The position numbers and the translations under genes were made by a program. Below are positions 1 through 4,273 of a stretch of 5,271 nt of DNA, piece after piece; position 1 is the stretch's first letter, and each line of letters begins with the position of its first letter. This DNA is from Methanosarcinales archaeon (lineage in GTDB: Archaea > Halobacteriota > Syntropharchaeia > Alkanophagales > Methanospirareceae), in the NCBI GenBank assembly GCA_003661125.1, contig QMVO01000151.1, positions 1 through 5,271 on the forward strand, written 5' to 3'. The notes beneath the pieces are model-generated. The model was not told the DNA's origin and did not search any database. It was given only the letters and a program-made list of their open reading frames with translations.

Positions 1-112
1 CCTTTGCTAACACTTTTTCGTCGAACCCTATCATATCGTTGTTGGCATTGATTTGTGTGAGAACGATGAAAATTTGTTGGAAAACGCTTTTATCTCTAAT
101 AAAAGGTTTCAC
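1..112 (-). CDS. N-terminus of an unrecognised protein, partial at left edge
   Basis: A frame opens with GTG at 112-110 and stays open for 37 codons to the window edge. The peptide begins (M)KPFIRDKSVFQQIF and ends NNDMIGFDEKVLAK, and its mixed, protein-like composition suggests real coding. The GTG overlaps the TGA of the upstream acetyltransferase gene by four bases (GTGA). A Shine-Dalgarno-like GAGG lies at 124-121, eight bases before the start. An in-frame stop lies a short way upstream, so GTG is the only reasonable start. It would be the third gene of the minus-strand unit with chorismate mutase and the acetyltransferase. I do not recognise the family from 37 residues, and no domain or signal peptide is visible. 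Confidence 0.55.
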   Translation of the reverse strand, partial: MKPFIRDKSVFQQIFIVLTQINANNDMIGFDEKVLAK

Positions 113-591
113 AACACCTTCCTCATTACTATCGCCCCCTCACCATTTTTGTAATAAAAAGGAATGAACCCGGTCTCCATAAATCCTACGCTTCTATATA
201 ATCTCCGTGCTATTTGATTGCTTACACGCACCTCCAAATGTACATAACCTATTTTTCTTTTCCTTAGCACATTAAAAGCCGTTTTTAATAAAGCTCGCCC
301 TATGCCTCTTCCTCTATATCCCGAATCGACAGCAAGCGCGAATACCCGCCCTTCTCCTTCCGGCGTTAATACCAGAACTATGAAACCCAAGATTTCATTA
401 TCTTTCTCTGCAACTAAAAAACCCTCTGGCCATTCCTCGTATAACTCCAGATACAATCCGGCATCGCCATCCAGGAACGACTCCTCTTCTATTTCCATTA
501 CTCTCCGGATATCCGGCATTTCAAAATTCCTTATTTTTATTACGATTCCTTTTGACGTACTAACCATCATTGCCTTCATACTCTCATTCAT
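109..591 (-). CDS. rimI: RimI-like GNAT N-acetyltransferase
   Basis: This 160-residue protein belongs to the GNAT superfamily, which transfers an acetyl group from acetyl-CoA to an amine. The archaeal RimI/Ard1 branch acetylates protein N-termini, and that is the likely role here. The acetyl-CoA pyrophosphate loop (motif A, R-x-x-G-x-G) is R93-G98 in YRGRGIGRA, preceded by the strand VFALAVDSG. The C-terminal block LEVRVSNQIARRLYRSVGF (119-137), followed by a Tyr-Tyr pair at 146-147, is typical of RimI. Homology to the family begins near residue 17, so Met5, Met8 or Met9 could also be the start. The Met1 codon lies inside the end of the chorismate mutase gene (8-base overlap), with a GAGGG only two bases upstream, so coupled re-initiation is plausible. 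The substrate cannot be told from sequence. RimI versus another small GNAT is the main uncertainty. Confidence 0.85.
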   Translation of the reverse strand: MNESMKAMMVSTSKGIVIKIRNFEMPDIRRVMEIEEESFLDGDAGLYLELYEEWPEGFLVAEKDNEILGFIVLVLTPEGEGRVFALAVDSGYRGRGIGRALLKTAFNVLRKRKIGYVHLEVRVSNQIARRLYRSVGFMETGFIPFYYKNGEGAIVMRKVL

Positions 592-895
592 TGCCCTCTT
601 CTATTTCCTTTTTAAGTGTATATTCGATTACGAGTGTGGCTATCTTCTTCATCATCTCCTCACTTAAATTCCACTTCTCGCCACTTCCTTTCCTTCTTGC
701 ACGCGCACACCACTTTTCTATTACTTCCTTTTCACGTTGCCTATCCCTAACAGGCTTGTTCATTCGTACTTTCTCTTTCTTTGCCTGTTTCGCATATTGC
801 ACTCTTTTCAAAAGTAAATCTGCAATCACAGCATCTATTTCATCTATTTTCTTCCTTATCTCCTCCAGTTTGTTCTCCTCTGAGGACATTCTCAT
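584..895 (-). CDS. aroQ: Chorismate mutase, AroQ class, monofunctional
   Basis: This 103-residue, all-helical protein should convert chorismate to prephenate in the cytoplasm, the first step towards phenylalanine and tyrosine. Against the E. coli AroQ domain the active-site residues line up with a constant offset: Arg14 (Arg11), Arg31 (Arg28), Lys42 (Lys39), Asp51 (Asp48), Arg54 (Arg51) and Glu55 (Glu52). The signature KPVRDRQRE is at 47-55. The position of Gln88 appears to be Glu97 here. There is no fused dehydratase, dehydrogenase or DAHP synthase domain, which is common in archaea. ATG at 895 has no Shine-Dalgarno site and lies close to a TATA-like element, so the mRNA may be almost leaderless. 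A second ATG lies two codons in (889). The gene leads the minus-strand unit and overlaps the acetyltransferase gene by 8 bases. Confidence 0.9.
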   Translation of the reverse strand: MRMSSEENKLEEIRKKIDEIDAVIADLLLKRVQYAKQAKKEKVRMNKPVRDRQREKEVIEKWCARARRKGSGEKWNLSEEMMKKIATLVIEYTLKKEIEEGNE

Positions 896-920
896 TATGT
901 TTATTTTATAAAGGAATGGA

Positions 921-930
921 GTAAAATAAG
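921..930 (-). promoter_or_regulatory. Putative TATA element for the aroQ-rimI unit
   Basis: Read on the minus strand this is CTTATTTTAC, an A/T-rich TATA-box-like element. Its centre is about 30 bases upstream of the chorismate mutase ATG at 895. Archaeal transcription starts about 25 bases downstream of the TATA centre, which would give a very short leader and fits the absence of a Shine-Dalgarno site. On the plus strand the same bases read TAAAATAA, so the element could serve the divergent direction too. A second A/T-rich element, TTTATAAA at 905-912, is closer to the gene and fits the start less well. This is inferred from spacing only. Confidence 0.35.
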
Positions 931-1070
931 AAAAAACGTTACCATCAAATCAAGATGTCTATGCAAGGAAGAGATAACGAAAGCGAAGCTGAACCCCCGG
1001 ATAGCCTAAGTTTGGGGAAGATAAAGGGCATAAGCATGAGTACGAGACAAGACACCTTTTGGCAGAGGAA

Positions 1071-1077
1071 AGGAGGT
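1071..1077 (+). promoter_or_regulatory. Strong ribosome-binding site for the MgtE-like gene
   Basis: AGGAGGT sits ten bases before the ATG at 1088. It decides the start of the transporter at residue 1 rather than at the internal Met14 codon (1127), which has no comparable site. The N-terminal 13 residues are basic (MRLRKTRRTQKN) and lie outside the conserved domain, so homology alone would not settle the start. Confidence 0.6.
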
Positions 1078-1087
1078 AAAGGGAAAT

Positions 1088-2419
1088 ATGAGACTTCGAA
1101 AAACGAGAAGAACGCAAAAGAATCTCATGCCCTCGTATTGGGACAATGGTCGGTCACTAACCGTTATTCTTACCTTAAGGTCCTCCTTCAGTCATACCGC
1201 CTCCTTTTTTCATAATTTTTCAGACTTATTTAGACAAGCTCCATTTTCGCTCCTATTCTGCTCTTTTACCGGTCTTCTGGCTGGAATTGGGCTGAGTTTG
1301 ATGACAGATATGCTGCAACTGCTCCCCGGACTCATGATCCTTATTCCACCTGCAATTGACATGCGTGGGAACATTTACAGTGCACTTGTTTCTCGATTAG
1401 GAACTTCTATGCATCTTGGTCTTTTTTCCCCTACTTTACAAAAAGGAAGCGCGTTATATCAAAATGCTTACGCATCCCTTTCACTCACGCTCATTCTTTC
1501 CGTTATCCTCGGCTTCCTGGCGAAAATTATAGCCGATGCATTTGGATTGCCGAGTATTTCTCTTCCGGGTTTGATTTTCATTTCGGTAATCGGCGGCTTA
1601 ATCGCTGGTGTCATTCTGCTTGGTATTGCAATCCTGGTGTCCATTATTGGCTATCGCAGAAGGTGGGATTTGGATAATATATCTTCACCAATAATAACCT
1701 CTGCTGGCGACATGATAACCATTCCTTCCTTGTTTCTGGCTGCTGTCCTATTGTCCAACTCGAACTTGCTAAATACTCGGTGGGGCTGGTTATCTCCCGT
1801 CACGCTGTTGTCAGTTTTATTCACCTTTGTGGCGGTTATCTCTCTCGTAAAAGGTATGAAAAGAAGCAATGCCGCTGTAAGACGCATTCTAATAGAGAGC
1901 ATCCCGATGCTTTTTATCTGTGCTGTTCTTGGCACACTTGCCGGAATAACACTGGATTCGCGATTGGAGAGTTTAATTGCCATTCCAGCCATTTTAGTAA
2001 TCCTCCCATCCTTTTTAGGTGAAAATAATGCGTTGAGCGGTATATTAAGTGCACGTCTTTCCTCTATGCTTCACATCGGCACAGTGAATCCAAAGCGTGT
2101 TCCTGATAAGGTTGCCTTCTCCAATTTCTTGGTAATATTCCTCCTTTCCGTATTTATATTTCCATTTGTTGGTGCATTAGCATACATGGTGTGTATTCTT
2201 CTCGGCATATCCACACCGAACCTGGTTAAAATGCTATCCATCTCTCTCCTGGGCGGCATTCTGTGTACAACTTTTCTTAACCTTGCTTCCTATTACATTG
2301 CAATTCTTTCTTTCCGATTTGGGATGGACCCAGATAACGATACTATACCACTAATAACCAGCTTAACAGACGTAGTAGGCGTGTTATGCCTTTTGTTTGT
2401 AATGCATATAATTCTGTAA
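1088..2419 (+). CDS. Tandem MgtE-domain (SLC41-like) divalent cation transporter
   Basis: This 443-residue integral membrane protein has about ten hydrophobic helices and a visible internal duplication. Repeat 1 (about 50-255) has PPAIDMRGN at 87-95, the block SALVSRLGTSMHLG at 98-111 and DLDNISSPIITSAGD at 194-208. Repeat 2 (about 265-443) has the matching LPSFLGENN at 306-314, SARLSSMLHIG at 321-331 and DPDNDTIPLITSLTD at 414-428. The D-x-D...P...TS..D stretch matches the helix of bacterial MgtE that lines the pore and holds the Mg2+-coordinating Asp. Mg2+ transport is inferred from the family; other divalent ions are possible. Bacterial MgtE has one such domain per chain, works as a dimer and carries N and CBS domains that gate by Mg2+. 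Those are absent here, and the tandem layout resembles eukaryotic SLC41. No co-transcribed partner is visible. Confidence 0.85.
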   Translation: MRLRKTRRTQKNLMPSYWDNGRSLTVILTLRSSFSHTASFFHNFSDLFRQAPFSLLFCSFTGLLAGIGLSLMTDMLQLLPGLMILIPPAIDMRGNIYSALVSRLGTSMHLGLFSPTLQKGSALYQNAYASLSLTLILSVILGFLAKIIADAFGLPSISLPGLIFISVIGGLIAGVILLGIAILVSIIGYRRRWDLDNISSPIITSAGDMITIPSLFLAAVLLSNSNLLNTRWGWLSPVTLLSVLFTFVAVISLVKGMKRSNAAVRRILIESIPMLFICAVLGTLAGITLDSRLESLIAIPAILVILPSFLGENNALSGILSARLSSMLHIGTVNPKRVPDKVAFSNFLVIFLLSVFIFPFVGALAYMVCILLGISTPNLVKMLSISLLGGILCTTFLNLASYYIAILSFRFGMDPDNDTIPLITSLTDVVGVLCLLFVMHIIL

Positions 2420-2439
2420 ACACGTTTGGTATGAAAATA

Positions 2440-2665
2440 CTATGGAAATATGCGCCGGGAGATGGTTTTGTAAGGAGCGCGAGGGCATAGAGCCGGATAT
2501 AATGACGGTGGGGAAAGCAATAGGTGCGGTTTTCCAATAGGTGCAATGCTTGCAAAAGAATTTGAAACCAGCGAGCATGCATCATCCTTTGGCGGCAATC
2601 CGCTGGCGTGCGCGGCATCTATAAGAGTGGTAGAGGAGGAGAAGTTGGCGAGCCACTTAAGATAA
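2440..2665 (+). pseudogene. Remnant of a class III (acetylornithine/GABA-type) aminotransferase
   Basis: The intact family makes PLP enzymes of about 390-450 residues; only about 75 codons from the middle survive here. One frame (from about 2451 to 2528) reads GRWFCKEREGIEPDIMTVG, then KAIGA. It carries the lysine that binds PLP (codon 2514-2516). Reading then shifts and the next frame (2531-2665) continues FPIGAMLAKEFETSEHASS, then FGGNPLACAASIRVVEEEK, before a TAA. The jump at about 2529 is explained by one lost base in the usual Gly-Gly-Gly-Phe-Pro motif, and without correction the first frame hits TAG just after. The GxGRTG motif at the left end is also degraded. Both the N-terminal and C-terminal parts are missing. 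ArgD, GabT and related subfamilies cannot be told apart. The product would not be functional. Confidence 0.8.
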
Positions 2666-2958
2666 TATTCCCGGCAATAAGAGGCAACGGGAACACTACG
2701 GAGTTGAACAAGCTTGCTGAGAGCATAAAAAGGGAGGATGAAATTTTTGTGGTGATGTTCGTAGCAAAGGAGTATTTGCTTACCAAGGATGAGAAGATAT
2801 AGAAGAGTTAAAAACTCTTCGAGTAGATGACGAGAAGGATTTTGGAGTTCTCGATGAGGAAATTAAGGGGGAGAAGAAATCTCAGCGGAAGTTAGAAAAA
2901 ACTCGAAAAGGAAGAAAGAGAAGAGATTAAGCTTCTATTGGAGTTATTATTAAAATAG
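2608..2958 (+). pseudogene. Broken Lys/Glu-rich reading frame of unknown family
   Basis: A frame from GTG 2608 runs to TAG 2800-2802 and includes ELNKLAESIKREDEIFVV and MFVAKEYLLTKDEK. The sequence reads on smoothly in the next frame (about 2796-2905: DIEELKTLRVDDEKDFGVLD, then EEIKGEKKSQRKLEK). It then returns to the first frame (2902-2958: LEKEEREEIKLLLELLLK, then TAG). One lost base near 2795 and one extra base near the A-run at about 2896-2901 would join the three pieces. The tail is a probable coiled coil. The first codons overlap the aminotransferase remnant in another frame, so the true start is unknown; it may be further right, for instance near 2704. I do not recognise the family. 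Two sequencing errors instead of real decay cannot be excluded. Confidence 0.45.
2802..2820 (+). repeat. Perfect inverted repeat, 8-bp arms
   Basis: GAAGAGTT (2802-2809) and AACTCTTC (2813-2820) are perfect reverse complements around an AAA loop. It falls at the stop of the first piece of the broken reading frame. No T-run follows, so it is not a classic terminator, and it may be chance within coding-derived sequence. Confidence 0.4.
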
Positions 2959-3024
2959 AAATGTGGCTAATAACCACTATCCATGTATACGCTCAGGATG
3001 AAATAAATCAAATCAGGGCAAAAC

Positions 3025-3035
3025 TTAAATATATA
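3025..3035 (+). promoter_or_regulatory. Putative TATA box for the DUF4870-like gene
   Basis: TTAAATATATA is a good archaeal TATA-box candidate. A start about 25 bases downstream would fall near 3055 and give a leader of about 45 bases that contains the ribosome-binding site at 3087. A second A/T-rich element, TATAAATA at 3062-3069, would place the start inside the ribosome-binding site and is less likely. Confidence 0.5.
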
Positions 3036-3086
3036 CCCGACATTAGATACAGATAAGGGACTATAAATATGGAGGCTAAAACAAAA

Positions 3087-3093
3087 AGGAGGT
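3087..3093 (+). promoter_or_regulatory. Strong ribosome-binding site for the DUF4870-like gene
   Basis: AGGAGGT lies seven bases before ATG 3101, an ideal spacing for archaeal 16S rRNA pairing. It fixes the start of the small membrane protein at 3101. Confidence 0.7.
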
Positions 3094-3100
3094 AATAAAA

Positions 3101-3439
3101 ATGGTAAAAACATCTATGGGCTTGGAAGAGAATATAGCAGGACTTCTGTGCTATGTTTTGGGATGGATAACCGGTATCGTCTTTTTGGTGCTTGAGAAAG
3201 AGAATAAATTCGTTCGTTTTCACGCAATGCAGTCTATCGCCACGTTTCTGCCACTGTCGGTGATAGCATGGGTAATTGGATGGATATTCGTGTGGATACC
3301 TTTCATCGGATGGGCAATCTCAACGTTGATATGGATTTTGGCGCTAATCCTCTGGTTAATACTGATGTTCAAGGCGTATCAGGGAGAAATGTATAAATTG
3401 CCAGTTGTGGGCGATTTTGTAGAAAAGCAAGTGAAATAA
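3101..3439 (+). CDS. Small three-helix membrane protein, DUF4870/Tic20-like
   Basis: This is a 112-residue membrane protein of unknown function. Hydrophobic segments are at about 11-31, 47-66 and 69-90, with a short hydrophilic C-terminus. The loop ENKFVRFHAMQSI (34-46) after the first helix and the tail YKLPVVGDFVEK (98-109) are hallmarks of the DUF4870 (Tic20-like) family, which is widespread in archaea and bacteria. The length is normal for the family. It has its own TATA candidate and ribosome-binding site, and a hairpin-T terminator starts at its stop codon, so it is probably a single-gene transcript. No biochemical role is established that I can name; the similarity to chloroplast Tic20 does not imply protein import. 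Confidence 0.8.
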   Translation: MVKTSMGLEENIAGLLCYVLGWITGIVFLVLEKENKFVRFHAMQSIATFLPLSVIAWVIGWIFVWIPFIGWAISTLIWILALILWLILMFKAYQGEMYKLPVVGDFVEKQVK

Positions 3440-3460
3440 AAGGGTGGATTTCCCCCTTTT
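3438..3460 (+). terminator. Hairpin-T terminator after the DUF4870-like gene
   Basis: AAAAGGG (3438-3444) pairs perfectly with CCCTTTT (3454-3460). Two further G-C pairs (3446-3447 with 3452-3453) form past a single bulged T, leaving an ATTT loop. The right arm ends in four T, and the structure begins at the stop codon of the preceding gene. Archaeal termination usually needs only a T-run, so the hairpin may also serve as a 3' end stabiliser. Confidence 0.6.
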
Positions 3461-3479
3461 CATACAATCCATTTTCATC

Positions 3480-3504
3480 CTCATGGGTGTCTCCATGAGT
3501 CATG
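3480..3504. repeat. Overlapping palindromes upstream of radB
   Basis: CTCATGG (3480-3486) and CCATGAG (3493-3499) form a perfect 7-bp stem with a six-base loop. The right arm is shared with a second palindrome, CATGA-G-TCATG (3494-3504). The pair lies 31-55 bases before the radB ATG, where an archaeal promoter and operator would sit, and 20 bases after the terminator of the previous gene. A T-run (3513-3517) follows. It may be an operator or a backup terminator hairpin; the sequence alone does not decide. Confidence 0.4.
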
Positions 3505-3534
3505 AAGGCTTCTTTTTAGAAAGTTTGGTAAATT

Positions 3535-4248
3535 ATGGAACTTCCCAAGAAATATAGTACTGGATGCAAGAGCATAGACGAGCTGTTGGGTGGTGGCTTT
3601 GAATCCGGCACCGTTACCCAGCTATATGGAGAGGCAGGTAGTGGAAAAACTAACGTATGCCTTCAGGTGGCGATAGAATGTGCGAGGAAAGGGAAGAGGG
3701 TAATTTTTATAGACAGCGAAGGATTTTCTCCGGAAAGATTCTTACAAATAGCCAGTTCCAATTCAGAGAATGTGGAAAGCATAGCACGGAGGATTATCAT
3801 TTACGAGCCACATAGTTTCGAGCAGCAAACGTCATGCATAAATGAGATTGAAGAGGTAATAAAAGAAAAGGAGGGAGAAAGTGGAGTTGCACTCGTAATT
3901 CTCGACTCAGCCACTCTTTTCTACCGCTTGGCGCTGGACGATGAAAGAAGCACATATTTGAGACGAATACTGGCGAACCAAATAATGCATCTTTTGGAAA
4001 TCGCTCGTAAGTATGACCTCGCAGTCATAATAACAAATCAGGTGTATATGGATATTGAGGATGGAAATTTACGCCCTTCCGGAGGATATGCCCTTGAACA
4101 CTTATCTAAGGTAATCGTGCAGCTCGAGAAGGCAGCAGAAGGGCATGGTAAAAGAATAGCTATCTTAAAGAAGCACCGATCCATGCCTGAAGACATATTT
4201 TGCGAGTTTTTTATCACGAGTAAAGGGGTAGAAGATATACAAGAATAG
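3535..4248 (+). CDS. radB: DNA repair and recombination protein RadB
   Basis: This 237-residue RecA-fold ATPase is the euryarchaeal paralogue of RadA. RadB binds DNA and assists recombination and repair. It lacks the N-terminal helix-hairpin-helix domain of RadA, as here, where the core begins almost at once (YSTGCKSIDELLGGGFE, 7-23). Walker A is GEAGSGKT (32-39) and Walker B is VALVILD (118-124). The sensor and L2 region follows as VIITNQVYMDI (164-174) and PSGGYALEHLSKVIVQLE (181-198), which is typical of RadB. The KKHRSMPE stretch (212-219) is the conserved basic C-terminal motif. Length is normal. ATG 3535 has no clear ribosome-binding site, which suggests a short-leader transcript. A radical SAM gene follows after 25 bases. 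Confidence 0.93.
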   Translation: MELPKKYSTGCKSIDELLGGGFESGTVTQLYGEAGSGKTNVCLQVAIECARKGKRVIFIDSEGFSPERFLQIASSNSENVESIARRIIIYEPHSFEQQTSCINEIEEVIKEKEGESGVALVILDSATLFYRLALDDERSTYLRRILANQIMHLLEIARKYDLAVIITNQVYMDIEDGNLRPSGGYALEHLSKVIVQLEKAAEGHGKRIAILKKHRSMPEDIFCEFFITSKGVEDIQE

Positions 4249-4273
4249 GAAAATAAATAATAAAATAACGAAT

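Larger units (their letters stand above)
896..1087. other. Divergent intergenic region / transporter leader
   Basis: This stretch separates the minus-strand chorismate mutase unit from the plus-strand cation transporter. Its left end is A/T-rich and holds TATA-like elements at 905-912 and 922-929. The rest (about 955-1087) is purine-rich and would be a leader of roughly 130 bases if transcription starts near 951. A weak hairpin is possible between CCCC at 994-997 and GGGG at 1014-1017. The stretch also opens a separate 86-codon frame starting with ATG at 955 and ending at 1215, which overlaps the transporter start in another frame. I do not recognise the encoded peptide or any known riboswitch class. 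Confidence 0.5.

Noticed and set aside
302..911. Plus-strand frames opposite the acetyltransferase and chorismate mutase genes
   Set aside because: They are antisense shadows of well-supported genes, with Ser/Phe-rich low-quality composition and no recognisable domains.
988..1020. CCCC/GGGG hairpin in the transporter leader as a riboswitch
   Set aside because: Only four pairs close a 16-base loop, and no known metal-sensing RNA class is recognisable.
955..1100. Purine-rich leader as a group II intron or retroelement remnant
   Set aside because: I could not find an intron domain V, a 5' GTGCG boundary or reverse transcriptase motifs.
1651..2259. Frames within the transporter gene on either strand
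   Set aside because: The tandem MgtE motifs cover the whole region in one frame, so the others are overlaps by chance.
2343..2618. Minus-strand frames across the aminotransferase remnant
   Set aside because: The plus strand gives clear class III aminotransferase motifs in two frames; the minus-strand peptides have none.
2960..2980. GTGG...CCAC short inverted repeat after the broken frame
   Set aside because: Four-base arms are expected by chance, and no T-run or conserved context is visible.
3069..3095. Eight-codon mini-frame (MEAKTKRR) ending in the ribosome-binding site of the DUF4870-like gene
   Set aside because: It could be a leader peptide whose AGG-AGG-TAA end forms the ribosome-binding site. 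The codons at the site are forced by GGAGGT itself, and with the preferred promoter nothing else supports translation.
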